Shown here: one piece after another, positions 33,657-42,700 of the stretch
How the letters are laid out: the number at the start of each line of letters is the position of its first letter
How positions within the stretch are numbered: position 1 is the stretch's first letter
Assembly: GCA_049698695.1 (NCBI GenBank)
Contig: JBAVYH010000034.1
Coordinates: forward strand, 62,001 to 126,000
Length of the DNA stretch: 64,000 bases
Source of the DNA: Bog-375 sp049698695
Lineage (GTDB): Bacteria; Acidobacteriota; Terriglobia; Bryobacterales; Bryobacteraceae
Direction of reading: 5' to 3'
The notes under the pieces: model-generated
Database searches by the model: none
Told to the model about the DNA's origin: nothing
The model's input: only the letters and a program-made list of their open reading frames with translations
Position numbers and translations under genes: made by a program

Positions 33657-34529
33657 GTGGATCTTCGACCTTCTACGGAAAATCCGGCGCTGCGCATCGT
33701 CAATGTTGACGGGCTCGATCTCGCTGTTTGGGAATGGCCGGGCGCTGGCCCGCCATTGATTTTCGCCCATGCTACGGGATTCCACGGCCGGCTGTGGGAC
33801 TACGTGATCCGCCGCCTGCCGGGGCGGCGCTGCCTGGCGCTGGAAACGCGCGGGCACGGCCGCAGCGCGCGGCCCGATCCGCCATACCGCTGGCGCTACC
33901 TGGGCAAGGACCTGGCGGGCATGCTGCGCAGCCTCGGTGTGCGCGGCGCTTTCGGCATCGGCCACTCCTCGGGCGGCCACTCCATGCTGCAAGCGGCGGC
34001 GCTGGTTCCCGAGGCCTTCGCCGCCATGCTGCTGATCGATCCCACCATTTTCCCCGTGTTCCGCTACGGCGGCCCGGCTTCCGATTTCGCCTTCATCCTG
34101 CGCCGCAAGAACGTCTGGCGCTCGCCGGAGGAGATGATAGAGCGCTTCCGCAATCGCGCCCCGTTCGTCACCTGGCTGCCGGAGATTCTGCGCGACTATT
34201 GCCAATACGGGCTGCTGCCCAACGGCGATCACCTGTCGCTGGCCTGCCCGCCCGCCGCCGAAGCGTCCATCTACGCGGAATCCATCGCGCCGGAATCCAA
34301 CATTTATGCCGAGGTTGCCCAGGTTGCCGTGCCTGTCACCATCCTCCGCGCCGGGATTATTCGCAACCCCGGCAAGCTCGACCTGGCCGCTTCGCCGACC
34401 GCCCCAGACCTGGCCGCCCGTTTCATCCGCGGCCGCGATGTGGTGCTGGAACGAGCTTCCCACTTCATCCCCATGGAGGTTCCCGACCGGGTGATCGAAG
34501 AAGTGCGCGGCATGTGTGGGGCAGGTTGA
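33657..34529 (+). CDS. Alpha/beta hydrolase
   Basis: A 290-aa cytoplasmic hydrolase of unknown substrate. The fold markers are the oxyanion-hole segment FAHATGFHG (near residue 37), RGHGRS, the nucleophile elbow GHSSGG with Ser104, and a C-terminal His in SHFIPMEVP. The start is uncertain: GTG at 33657 begins just before conserved sequence, while an ATG 42 nt further upstream has no better ribosome site. Three hairpins follow the gene immediately, one overlapping its stop codon. Esterase, lactonase or haloalkane-dehalogenase-like activities are all possible. Confidence 0.8.
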   Translation: MDLRPSTENPALRIVNVDGLDLAVWEWPGAGPPLIFAHATGFHGRLWDYVIRRLPGRRCLALETRGHGRSARPDPPYRWRYLGKDLAGMLRSLGVRGAFGIGHSSGGHSMLQAAALVPEAFAAMLLIDPTIFPVFRYGGPASDFAFILRRKNVWRSPEEMIERFRNRAPFVTWLPEILRDYCQYGLLPNGDHLSLACPPAAEASIYAESIAPESNIYAEVAQVAVPVTILRAGIIRNPGKLDLAASPTAPDLAARFIRGRDVVLERASHFIPMEVPDRVIEEVRGMCGAG

Positions 34530-34609
34530 TAACCTGCGCACCGATTGTGAATCGGCGCAGCCGGGCGTGAGCCCGGCCGGCGCGGTCGGCTGAGCCACTA
34601 CTGCGCCGG
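34521..34609 (+). repeat. Cluster of four consecutive hairpins after the hydrolase gene
   Basis: GCAGGTT/AACCTGC (34521-34537, overlapping the stop), CCGATT/AATCGG (34541-34555), GCCGGGC-GTGA-GCCCGGC (34560-34577) and CCGGCGC/GCGCCGG (34577-34609). All arms are perfect. The run looks like REP-type sequence joined to the hydrolase 3' end, directly before a REP-associated transposase remnant. Confidence 0.75.
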
Positions 34610-34743
34610 CCGGCGTCACCCGGTGTTGGCAGCTCGGGGACTGCCCCCGAAGTTTCTACATTTAAGCCGAGAGTTCTCTGCGCGGTGGCCCACTTCTTTC
34701 TCGGCCGGCTCGTGCGGCAAGCCCGCAGGGCGAAAGACAGTAG

Positions 34744-34800
34744 CCCACGGCGTCAGCCGCGTGGAATCAAGACGCAGCAACAAAGAGCCCCGGAGCGGGG
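34744..34800 (+). repeat. REP-like hairpins upstream of the transposase remnant
   Basis: CCACGGC, loop GTCA, GCCGCGTGG (34745-34764) and CCCC-GGAGC-GGGG (34788-34800). Short GC hairpins with such tetraloops directly upstream of the start codon are typical of REP/RAYT loci. Confidence 0.65.
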
Positions 34801-34810
34801 TGTAAGTTTT

Positions 34811-35092
34811 ATGGCGCACACCCTCGCTTCCCTTTTGCTTCATCTCATCTTCTCGACCAAGAATCGTGCGCCTGCCTTGTCGCCTGCGATTGTCAGCCGC
34901 CTCTTCCCGTACTGGCAGGCCGGATACGCCGCCTTCACCGTAAGCGGCTCCCGAGCGGCTGCCGTGAAGGACTACATCGCGGGGCAGCAGGAGCACCATC
35001 GGCGGGTCTCGTTCCAAGATGAGCTGCCGAGCTTCTTAAAGGGCACGGCATCAGTTACGACGAGCGCGAGCTCTGGGGCTGAGGCGAATCTT
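34811..35092 (+). pseudogene. REP-associated tyrosine transposase (IS200-like) remnant
   Basis: The ATG at 34811 opens with AHTLASLLLHLIFSTKNRAP, the N-terminus of IS200/RAYT-type Y1 transposases. It then jumps to the C-terminal block YWQAGYAAFTVSGS and the EEHHRRVSFQ-like segment GQQEHHRRVSFQDELPSF. The central part that holds the His-hydrophobic-His metal site is absent, so about 50 codons are missing. Near 35036 the frame shifts: the family C-terminus continues in the next frame as LLKGHGISYDERELWG, ending at 35092. With an internal deletion plus a frameshift it cannot be active. These proteins normally mobilise or maintain REP hairpins such as those flanking it. Confidence 0.8.
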
Positions 35093-35171
35093 ACGCCCTG
35101 GAAATTCCGCCTAAGGTGACCGCCGATTCCGAAGGGAAGGCGGTCGGTGGAATCTAGCCGTCAAGTTTCCA

Positions 35172-35486
35172 TTATTTCGCCGCCGCGATCGAGCTGACCT
35201 GAATGGTCTTCGCTTTCGCGTCCAGCGTGCCCTTCACCGTCACCCTCTTGGCGGCGAATTTGGCGGCGCCCGTCTGATCGCTCAGGACATACGTCTGCTT
35301 GCCGTCCCACAGCGCGTACTTGGCTCCGCCGCGCACGCACTCGATCACGCACTTCTCGTCCGGCCCCATGTTCATATCCTTGTGGCTTCCGCCGCACATG
35401 TCGTCCGTGACGGTGCCGGTAAATGTTTGATCGGCGGCCAGCATCAACGCCGCCGAAGCGAATATCATCACGATGATTCTTTTCAT
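35172..35486 (-). CDS. Small exported Cys/Met-rich protein, paralogue 1
   Basis: A 104-aa protein with signal peptide (IIVMIFASAALMLAADQ). The mature part has the pattern DMCGGSHKDMNMGPDEKC, then CVRGGAKYALWDGKQTYVL, and a beta-rich end. Its three cysteines, histidine and methionines could bind soft metals such as copper, but this is inference. It shares the motif C-x2-SHK-x-M-x-M-G-x4-C-x3-C and LWDG-x3-YVLSDQ with the adjacent gene, so the pair arose by duplication. Both carry the same ribosome-site wording (GGGAGAATTCC). It is the last gene of the efflux operon, 69 nt after its paralogue. Confidence 0.8.
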   Translation of the reverse strand: MKRIIVMIFASAALMLAADQTFTGTVTDDMCGGSHKDMNMGPDEKCVIECVRGGAKYALWDGKQTYVLSDQTGAAKFAAKRVTVKGTLDAKAKTIQVSSIAAAK

Positions 35487-35555
35487 TGGAATTCTCCCCT
35501 TCTTCCTTTCGATCTCGCGTCCATTGCAATTCGAAACTGAACCTCTTGCTACAGC

Positions 35556-35885
35556 TCACTGAGCCCGGATGGAGATCACGTGAATCTCCTTGGTCTTCGC
35601 GTCCAGCGTGGCCAGCACCTTTACTCTCCTGCCGGCCCACAGCTCGGCTGCTTTCTGGTCGCTCAACACATAGGCATTCCTGCCGTCCCAGAGGACGTAC
35701 TTAGCCCCCGCCCTTACACAGTTCCGGACGCAGCGGTCATTGGAACCCATTTTCATGCCTTTGTGGCTGGCGGCGCACACGCTGTCTGTAATCGTCGCAT
35801 TCACCAGCGCTTGGTTGGCGGTCGCCAGCGGCGCCGCCGAAGCGAGGATCATAACGATGATCCTTTTCACGGAGCTATTCTTCAC
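35556..35885 (-). CDS. Small exported Cys/Met-rich protein, paralogue 2
   Basis: A 109-aa paralogue of the neighbouring gene, with signal peptide (RIIVMILASAAPLATANQ) and the motif SVCAASHKGMKMGSNDRC followed by CVRAGAKYVLWDGRNAYVL. The GTG start at 35885 follows GGGAGA and overlaps the previous stop as GTGA, so it is translated by coupling to the repeat-containing exported protein upstream. All three cysteines, SHK and both methionines of the shared motif are conserved, while the rest has drifted, which suggests a selected binding site. Family function is not established. Confidence 0.78.
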   Translation of the reverse strand: MKNSSVKRIIVMILASAAPLATANQALVNATITDSVCAASHKGMKMGSNDRCVRNCVRAGAKYVLWDGRNAYVLSDQKAAELWAGRRVKVLATLDAKTKEIHVISIRAQ

Positions 35886-36553
35886 GGAATTCTCCCATTC
35901 CTCATTTCCACCTGAAGCCATAGCTGGTTGTACCTGGCTTCCGTGATGGGTTGTTGCAATTCGAAATTGAAATCCCTGCGCCCGCCGTATTGCGCCGGCG
36001 CCAGTTCGAACGTAGTGATGGTCAACTGAAACGGCCCAGAGCTGCTGATGCCGGCGATATCCGTATACCGCCAGGTGCGCGACTCGTCCTTCGCCGGCGT
36101 GCGATATGCGATCGTCTCCGCCGTCAGTTCGAGCGCTCCCTGCGAACCCGCGCGGCCCACGTGCTTCACCGGCAGCGACCACAGCGTGCCGCTGGCCGGC
36201 TGCGCCATCTCCGCCACCAGCCGCTGGTCCATGCGATCTTTGAGCAACGCGTACAGCTCGGCCGCAGGAACCGCACCGCTGAATTCGTACCTGCGTTCCG
36301 TCCACGGCAACCTGCCGTTTTCGTAGCTCACCACCACGACGCGGTCCGGCGCCAGCTCCAGTTGCCGGATTTGGTCGAGCCTCCACTGCCACGCGTGCCC
36401 TTTCGGTCCCGCGAACCGCACGTCGCTTTCGCTGATCTCAAGGGTCCCTTCACAGCCGCCGCGCACGTGCCGGTGCCGCATGGGAAACTGGGCTGCCGTG
36501 GCGGCCATCGCCCACACCAGAATCAAACCGCCTGTCTTTTTACCGAGCGCCAT
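35882..36553 (-). CDS. Exported protein with two tandem PH/GRAM-like repeats
   Basis: A 223-aa protein of unknown function. After a signal peptide (GGLILVWAMAATAAQ) it shows two similar units: CEGTLEISESDVRFAG followed by WQWRLDQIRQLEL, and SQGALELTAETIAYRTP followed by TWRYTDIAGISSSG. Each looks like a small beta-sandwich of PH/GRAM type, so an internal duplication is likely. The ATG at 36553 lies inside the 3' end of the cusA-like gene (31-bp overlap), and its stop overlaps the next start. It is therefore part of the efflux operon and may be a periplasmic accessory factor. Confidence 0.72.
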   Translation of the reverse strand: MALGKKTGGLILVWAMAATAAQFPMRHRHVRGGCEGTLEISESDVRFAGPKGHAWQWRLDQIRQLELAPDRVVVVSYENGRLPWTERRYEFSGAVPAAELYALLKDRMDQRLVAEMAQPASGTLWSLPVKHVGRAGSQGALELTAETIAYRTPAKDESRTWRYTDIAGISSSGPFQLTITTFELAPAQYGGRRDFNFELQQPITEARYNQLWLQVEMRNGRIP

Positions 36554-39500
36554 TTCCAAACCTCGTAAATTGCCGGATACACCACCAGCTCCAATAAGAA
36601 CGATGTAAAGATGCCGCCGATCATAGGCGCCGCGATGCGCTTCATCACGTCCGCGCCCGCGCCGTGCGACAACATGATGGGCGCGAGGCCTACGAACATG
36701 GTGGCCACCGTCATGAATTTCGGCCGGATCCGTTTCACCGCTCCGTGAACAACCGCCTCGCGCAAGTCCGCGTGGGTCCGCATCAGCCCAGCCCGACGCC
36801 GTTCCTCGAATGCCAGATCGAGATAGAGCAGCATGAACACGCCTGTCTCGGCGTCCACGCCCATGAGAGCGATCAACCCAACCCACACGCCGATGCTCAT
36901 GTTGTAGCCCAACAGGCTGAGCAGCCAGATGGCCCCAACAGCGGAAAACGGCACCGCCAGCAGAATGATGACGGTCTTCGCGGCGGACCGCGTATTGAGG
37001 TACAACAGCAGAAGAATCAGGAACAGCGTCAGCGGCAACACCGTCTTTAACCGCTCGCGCACCCGTTCCATGGCTTCGTACTGCCCGCTCCACGCGACCG
37101 TGTAACCCGGCGGCGTAGCGACGCTCTCGCGCACCGCCTGCTTGGCCGCCGCCACATAACTCCCCACGTCGCGTCCGGCCACGTCCACATAAACGTAACC
37201 ACATAGCATGCCGTTTTCATTGCGCAGCATGGCGGGGCCGCTTGACAGCTTCAGGGTCGCAATCTCCGCCAGCGGGATCTGCGCCTTCCCACCCGGCGCC
37301 GCCACCAGCACGCGCTCCAGGCGTTCCATGGAGCTGCGCGAATCGCGGTAGTAACGCACGCTGATCGGATACCTCTCTAGCCCCTGGATCGCCGTGCTCA
37401 CGTTCTCGCCCCCGATCGCCGACTCGACCGCTGCCTCGGCATCGTCCACGCTCATCCCGTAGCGCGCCAGTTGGTCGCGTTTCAGATCGAAATCCAGGAA
37501 GTACCCGCCGCCTACCCGCTCCGCGAACACGCTACGCGTCCCCGCCACCCCCGGAAGCACGCGTTCGATGGCTGTACCTATGCGCTCGATTCCCGCCAGG
37601 TCCGGCCCGTAAATCTTAATCCCTACCGGCGTCCGCACCCCCGTGGTCAGCATGTCGATGCGATTCTTCACCGGCATCGTCCACGCGTTCGACACGCCCG
37701 GAAACTGCAGCGCGCCGTTCATTTCGTCCACCAGTTGCTCGGTCGAGATGCGGTCCGGCGTGATGCGCCCACACAGCGGCTTAATCCATTCCGGCCACCG
37801 GTCGTACCACGTCGCCACCCGCCGCCAGTGGGATTTCGGCTTCAGCGTGATGACCGTTTCCATCATCGAAAGCGGGGCGGGGTCGGTCGGCGTCTCCGCG
37901 CGCCCGGCTTTCCCCAGCACCCGCTCCACTTCCGGGAACCGCATCAGTATCCGGTCCTCAATCTGGAGTAGGCGGCCCGCCTCGGCCGCCGAAATCCCCG
38001 GCAGCGTGGTGGGCATGAATAGCAGCGTGCCTTCGTCGAGGGGTGGCATGAATTCCGATCCCAACCCTTGGTACACCGGCACCGTCACCGCCACCAGCGC
38101 CACCGCGACCGCCAGCACCAGCCACTTCCAGCGCAGGCTCCACGCCACCACCGGCGCATACAGGCGCATCAGCACGCGGCTGATGGGATGCTTTTCTTCC
38201 GAATGGATCTTGCCCACTAGCACGCCGTTTACGATCCACCCCAGCCAGCGCGGCCACACCCGGAAGCCTTCTTTGCGGAAGAACAGCAGCCGTAGAGCCG
38301 GGTCCAGCGTGATGGCCAGCACCGCCGCCACAATCATGGCGAAATTCTTGGTGTAGGCCAGCGGCTTGAACAGCCGTCCCTCCTGCGCTTCCAGTGTCAG
38401 CACCGGCAGGAACGAAACCGCGATTACCAGCAGCGCGAAAAAGCTCGGGCCGCCCACTTCCTTCACTGCGGCCACAATCGCCCGCTGGTAATCTTTGGCG
38501 CTCCAGCTCGCGTCCGCCCCTTCCAGCTTCTTGTGCGTCTGCTCCACCACCACGATGGCGGCATCCACCATCGCCCCCACAGCAATCGCGATTCCCCCCA
38601 GCGACATGATGTTGGCGTTGATCCCCATCAGCCGCATCGGCACGAAGGAAATCAGCACGGCCACCGGAATGGTGATGATCGGGATCGCCGCGCTCGGTAC
38701 GTGCCAGAGGAAGATCAGGATCACCAGCGCCACCACCGACAACTCCTCGATCAGCGTGTGCTTCAGGTTGTCGATCGACGCCAAAATCAATTCCGAGCGG
38801 TCGTACGCCGTCGCCACCTTCACGCCCGGCGGCAGCCCAGGCTCCAACTCCTTCAGCTTCGCCTTCACCCGCTCGATCACGCGCAGGGCGTTCTCTCCCT
38901 GCCGCATCACCACGATGCCCGAAACAGTTTCGCCCTCGCCGTTCAGATCCGCGATGCCGCGCCGCAGGTCCGGCCCCAGCGTCACTGAGCCCACATCCCG
39001 CACCAGGATCGGCGCGCCTTCCGCGGTGACTCCCAGCGAAACCCGCTCCAGATCGCTTGCCGAGCGCGCATAGCCGCGCCCGCGCACCATGTACTCGCGG
39101 CCGGTGAATTCCACCAGGCGCCCGCCGACGTCGTTGTTCCCGGCGCGCACCGCCGCCACCACTTTGTCGATGCCGACCCCATACCCCGCCAGCCGGTTCG
39201 GATCCACAGTCACCTGGTACTGGCGCACAAATCCGCCCAGCGGCGCCACCTCCGCCACCCCCGGAACGGCCTGCAACTGGTAGCGCAGGAACCAGTCCTC
39301 GGTCGATCGCAATTGCGCCAGGCTGTTCCGCCCCGTCGTATCCACCAGCGCATACTGAAACACCCAGCCCACGCCGGTCGCGTCCGGGCCCAGTTCGGTT
39401 ACTACTCCCTGCGGCAGCCGCGATTGAATCTTGGAAAGGTATTCGAGGGTCCGCGAGCGTGCCCAGTAGATGTCCGTGCCGTCCTCGAAAATGACGTACA

Positions 39501-39774
39501 CGTACGAGTAGCCGAAATCGGAAAACCCACGGACGTCTTTCACCCGCGGCGCTCCCAGCATGGCGCTCACCACCGGGTAGGTCACCTGGTCCTCAATGAT
39601 ATCCGGGCTGCGGTCCCATTTCGAATAGACGATCACTTGCGTGTCGCTCAGATCCGGGATCGCGTCCAGCGGAATGGATTGGAGCGACCACCAGCCGGCC
39701 AGCGCCGCCGCGGCCACCAGCAGCAGCACCAGGAACCGGTTGCGTGCCGAGAACTCGATCAGACCGTTTATCAT
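36523..39774 (-). CDS. cusA: Heavy-metal efflux RND transporter, CusA/CzcA family
   Basis: A 1083-aa inner-membrane proton-driven pump that exports metal ions through a tripartite complex. It carries the HME-RND N-terminus (IPLDAIPDLSDTQVIVYSKW), twelve membrane helices, and FMPPLDEGTLLFMPTTLPG, which includes a methionine at the position used for Cu(I)/Ag(I) transfer in CusA. The TM4 segment (ANIMSLGGIAIAVGAMVDAAIVVVE) has the acidic proton-relay residues. Partner features (a methionine/cysteine-rich binding domain on the fusion protein) also favour copper or silver over zinc or cobalt. Its ATG overlaps the upstream stop as ATGA. Confidence 0.93.
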   Translation of the reverse strand: MINGLIEFSARNRFLVLLLVAAAALAGWWSLQSIPLDAIPDLSDTQVIVYSKWDRSPDIIEDQVTYPVVSAMLGAPRVKDVRGFSDFGYSYVYVIFEDGTDIYWARSRTLEYLSKIQSRLPQGVVTELGPDATGVGWVFQYALVDTTGRNSLAQLRSTEDWFLRYQLQAVPGVAEVAPLGGFVRQYQVTVDPNRLAGYGVGIDKVVAAVRAGNNDVGGRLVEFTGREYMVRGRGYARSASDLERVSLGVTAEGAPILVRDVGSVTLGPDLRRGIADLNGEGETVSGIVVMRQGENALRVIERVKAKLKELEPGLPPGVKVATAYDRSELILASIDNLKHTLIEELSVVALVILIFLWHVPSAAIPIITIPVAVLISFVPMRLMGINANIMSLGGIAIAVGAMVDAAIVVVEQTHKKLEGADASWSAKDYQRAIVAAVKEVGGPSFFALLVIAVSFLPVLTLEAQEGRLFKPLAYTKNFAMIVAAVLAITLDPALRLLFFRKEGFRVWPRWLGWIVNGVLVGKIHSEEKHPISRVLMRLYAPVVAWSLRWKWLVLAVAVALVAVTVPVYQGLGSEFMPPLDEGTLLFMPTTLPGISAAEAGRLLQIEDRILMRFPEVERVLGKAGRAETPTDPAPLSMMETVITLKPKSHWRRVATWYDRWPEWIKPLCGRITPDRISTEQLVDEMNGALQFPGVSNAWTMPVKNRIDMLTTGVRTPVGIKIYGPDLAGIERIGTAIERVLPGVAGTRSVFAERVGGGYFLDFDLKRDQLARYGMSVDDAEAAVESAIGGENVSTAIQGLERYPISVRYYRDSRSSMERLERVLVAAPGGKAQIPLAEIATLKLSSGPAMLRNENGMLCGYVYVDVAGRDVGSYVAAAKQAVRESVATPPGYTVAWSGQYEAMERVRERLKTVLPLTLFLILLLLYLNTRSAAKTVIILLAVPFSAVGAIWLLSLLGYNMSIGVWVGLIALMGVDAETGVFMLLYLDLAFEERRRAGLMRTHADLREAVVHGAVKRIRPKFMTVATMFVGLAPIMLSHGAGADVMKRIAAPMIGGIFTSFLLELVVYPAIYEVWKWRSVKRQAV

Positions 39775-41006
39775 TTCGCCGTCCCGCCGCTCGCCGCCTT
39801 CAACTGGCTCTCCGAATCCAGCAGAAAGTTACCCGAGGTGACGATGCGCTCGCCGGCCTTCAGCCCTCCCAGAATCTCCACCCGGCCGCCCGCGTGCTCT
39901 CCCACGCGCACCGGGCGCGGCTCCAAGTTGCCGTTTCCGAGATCCACATAGACCACTTGCCGGTCACCCGAATCGAGCACCGCGGATTCCGGCGCCATCA
40001 GCCGCCGCGCGCCGCCGGTATGAATCTCCACTTGCCCGTACTGATCCGGCTTGAGCCGCTCGCCGGGATTGTCGAGCGCGATCCGCACCTTCAGCGTGCG
40101 CGACGCCGGGTCCACGCTTGGCAGGATGTAGCTCACACGGCCAGGGAACGTCTGTCCCGGCAGGTAGTCGAGCGTCAACGTGGCCGCCTGGCCCAGCCGC
40201 ACGCCGGCGGCTTCGTATTCGAACACGTCCGCTACCACCCACACGGTCGAAAGGTCGGCCAACGTGTACAGCACCGTGTCCGATGTCACGTGCTGCTTGG
40301 GAAACGCGTTGCGTTCCGTCACGTAACCGGAAGCCGGCGCGTAGACCGTCAGGTTCTCGATGGGCTTTCCCGTGCGCCGGACTTCGTCGATCTGCCGGTC
40401 GGAGATGTCCCACAGTTCCAGCCGCTTGCGCGCAGCCGCCACCAGGCTGTCGTTGCCCGCCGCCATCGCCGGCATGGCGCTGTCGTGCATGGTGTGCTGC
40501 GCGCGCAATGCCAGCAGGAACTCCTGCTGGGTGGCCAGGGCATCCGGGCTATACACCGTTGCCAGCGCATCGCCCTTCTTCACATACTTGCCCGTGAAAT
40601 CCGCGAATACGCGGTCGATCCAGCCCTCCAGGCGGGTCTGCACCTTCACGATCTTCGTTTCATCCAGCGTCACCCGCGCCGCCGCGCGAATCGTATCGGT
40701 GGCGGTCTCGTACTCCGCCGTGCCGTACTCCGCGCCGATCAACTGCTGTTTTTCGGGCGACACCTGCACCGCATTCGCGGCCGCCTGGTTCGGTAGCTGC
40801 TCGCCCTCATACATCGGAACCAGCTTCATGCCGCAATCGGGCGCGATCCCCGGTTTATCGGACTTGTACCAGGGATGCATCGGGTCCACCCAGTAAAGCA
40901 CCTTGCGCTCGGCCGATTCCGGCGCCGGCTTCGCGCGCCAGCGCTCATAGCCCAGCCCGCCCAGAAACGCCACTCCCGCCACCAACACCACCAAGGTCGG
41001 TTTCAT
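39771..41006 (-). CDS. cusB: CusB-like efflux membrane fusion protein with heavy-metal-binding domain
   Basis: A 411-aa periplasmic adaptor linking the RND pump to its outer-membrane channel. The ATG at 41006 gives an N-terminal anchor (TLVVLVAGVAFLGGLGYERW) and then a YHS-like heavy-metal-binding domain at residues 37-67 (YWVDPMHPWYKSDKPG, PDCGMKLVPMY) with Met43, His44, Cys58, Met60 and Met65. The hairpin, lipoyl and barrel domains follow (IDRVFADFTGKYVKKGDALA, NLTVYAPASGYVTER). Its start overlaps the cusC-like stop and its stop overlaps the cusA start, each as ATGA. The metal domain suggests copper or silver loading of the pump. Confidence 0.93.
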   Translation of the reverse strand: MKPTLVVLVAGVAFLGGLGYERWRAKPAPESAERKVLYWVDPMHPWYKSDKPGIAPDCGMKLVPMYEGEQLPNQAAANAVQVSPEKQQLIGAEYGTAEYETATDTIRAAARVTLDETKIVKVQTRLEGWIDRVFADFTGKYVKKGDALATVYSPDALATQQEFLLALRAQHTMHDSAMPAMAAGNDSLVAAARKRLELWDISDRQIDEVRRTGKPIENLTVYAPASGYVTERNAFPKQHVTSDTVLYTLADLSTVWVVADVFEYEAAGVRLGQAATLTLDYLPGQTFPGRVSYILPSVDPASRTLKVRIALDNPGERLKPDQYGQVEIHTGGARRLMAPESAVLDSGDRQVVYVDLGNGNLEPRPVRVGEHAGGRVEILGGLKAGERIVTSGNFLLDSESQLKAASGGTAK

Positions 41007-42238
41007 TTCTGTTCCACTCCCGTCAATTCTTCGAGCTTCGCCAACGCAATCTGAAATCGCATGATCTCCTCGTGGTCCGTCAACTCGTAATCCACCACGC
41101 TGGTGAAATTGGAAAACACCGCGATGAAATCGCCGCGCCCGGCTTGGTAACTTGCCAGGGCGGATTCGTACGCCAGCCGCGCCTCGGGAATCACGGACTT
41201 CTCGTACAGGTCCACCAGCTTGCGAGACGCCTCGGCTACGCTGTATTGCTCGCGGATGCCCGCCTCTACCTCCACCAGCGTCTCCGCGTATTCGTGCCGC
41301 GCCTGGCTGGCGCTGGCCTCCTGCTCGGCCACAGCCGCGCGCTGCTTGCGCCAGAAATACGCCGGCAGCTTGAAATCCACCCTCGCCTCCCACATCGGCG
41401 GCAGCCCGCCCTGGTTGAAGTAGCCGCCCGACACCGTGTAGTCCGGCGCATAATCCTTGCGCGCCAGGCTGGCCGCCAGTTCGTTCCCCTTTGCCGCCTC
41501 CCTGTCGCGCTCGACCAGCGGCGAATGCGCCCGCGCCTGCGCCAGCATGTCTTCAAGCGATGCCGCCATCGGCCCCGCCGTCATCTCAGCCGGCACCTCG
41601 ATGCGCCCGCCCTGCGGCCGGTTGAGGAGCGCGTTGATCTCGATCTGCTTCGCCTCCCGTTCCTGCTCGAATCGCACGCGCTGGGTGGCGAAAATCGCCA
41701 ACTGCGTCTGCGCTCTGAGGATGTCCTGCTGCGCCGCGCGGCCTACCGCATAGCGCGCCTCGGAAATGCGCAGCATGTCGTTGAGCAGTTCCTGGTCGCG
41801 GTCGACGTAACCGATGGCGACCACCGCATGGTGCAATTCGTGATATGCCTGCTTGAGCCGCGAAGCCACTTTGAGGCGCGTAGACAGGTATTCGTCGAAC
41901 GCCGCTGCCGCTTCTTCGTCGGCGATCTCGCCGCGCAGTTTCCGCTTGCCCGGCGCCGGCACTTCTTGCGACACCATCACCCCGAGATTGCTGGTCGGGT
42001 TCACCCCCAGTCCCGCGCCGGGCCACGGGGCGCCGTTCGATGCCCACCCCAGCGAAAGAGTCGGATCCGGCAGGCTGCTCTCGCGCGCCGGCCGTTGCCG
42101 CAGAGCTTCCACCTTTTTCTGCGCCGCCAGAATTTCCCGGTTGTTGCGCAGCGCCTCTTCCACCAGCGAAGACACCGGCTGCGCCCCCGCGAGTGGCGCC
42201 AGCCAAAACCAAATCCAATAACGAACTTTCATTTCCAT
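41003..42238 (-). CDS. cusC: TolC/CusC-family outer-membrane efflux protein
   Basis: A 411-aa outer-membrane channel subunit. It has a signal peptide (WIWFWLAPLAGAQP) and the long coiled helices of the TolC fold in duplicated halves (SLVEEALRNNREILAAQKKV and AGRGDFIAVFSNFTSVVDYE regions). The tip region (QAYHELHHAVVA, EARYAVGRAAQQDIL) is typical of CusC/CzcC relatives. No N-terminal acylated cysteine is seen. It starts the cusC-cusB-cusA block, 120 nt after a small Cys/His-rich exported protein gene. Start ATG at 42238; another ATG two codons later is equally possible. Confidence 0.92.
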   Translation of the reverse strand: MEMKVRYWIWFWLAPLAGAQPVSSLVEEALRNNREILAAQKKVEALRQRPARESSLPDPTLSLGWASNGAPWPGAGLGVNPTSNLGVMVSQEVPAPGKRKLRGEIADEEAAAAFDEYLSTRLKVASRLKQAYHELHHAVVAIGYVDRDQELLNDMLRISEARYAVGRAAQQDILRAQTQLAIFATQRVRFEQEREAKQIEINALLNRPQGGRIEVPAEMTAGPMAASLEDMLAQARAHSPLVERDREAAKGNELAASLARKDYAPDYTVSGGYFNQGGLPPMWEARVDFKLPAYFWRKQRAAVAEQEASASQARHEYAETLVEVEAGIREQYSVAEASRKLVDLYEKSVIPEARLAYESALASYQAGRGDFIAVFSNFTSVVDYELTDHEEIMRFQIALAKLEELTGVEQK

Positions 42239-42358
42239 TCACCAACTCTGTTTTCCCCACGGAGGGCTGGCTTCGGTCCGCGCGGGGCTTCCGCCACGCA
42301 ACCCGCCTCGGGGACAACACACCAAGCTTGTTTGGGGATTTAACCGATGAAGGGAAAT

Positions 42359-42700
42359 CTAAACGCGAAGCAGGGAATGCAGGGAGATCAAATCAGGTGG
42401 CGACACATCCGCGACGCGCCAAGGTGCAATCGCCGGGCGAGCCGGAACCGCTGCCGCCGCAGTCGCCAGCGCCGCGCCCGACACGGCGAACGCCGCAGTG
42501 GCGCTTCGGCCCTGCGCTTTCACGAAATGGCTGAGCAACTGCGAATGGCAATCGATCTTGGCGGTTTTGTGATGACAGCAGCCGTGTCCCGGCTGGTGAC
42601 TCGCAATTGCCATCAGCATTTGTGGGCATGACAGGCAGTTTCCGCAAAACAGCGCCGCCACAATCAGCGTCGCCATGAGAATGGTGGAAACCTGCCGCAT
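42359..42700 (-). CDS. Small exported Cys/His-rich protein at the head of the efflux operon
   Basis: A 113-aa protein with an N-terminal hydrophobic segment (ILMATLIVAALFCGNCL) and a dense set of metal ligands: Cys19, Cys22, Cys25, Met28, Met30, His35, His39, Cys41, Cys42, His43, His44, Cys51, His52 and His58. The second half is an Ala/Val-rich stretch without cysteines. The start is supported by GAGG. It precedes cusC on the same strand, so a periplasmic copper sensor or chaperone is a reasonable guess; I know no characterised family with this pattern. A second possibility is a membrane-tethered metal buffer. Confidence 0.75.
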   Translation of the reverse strand: MRQVSTILMATLIVAALFCGNCLSCPQMLMAIASHQPGHGCCHHKTAKIDCHSQLLSHFVKAQGRSATAAFAVSGAALATAAAAVPARPAIAPWRVADVSPPDLISLHSLLRV

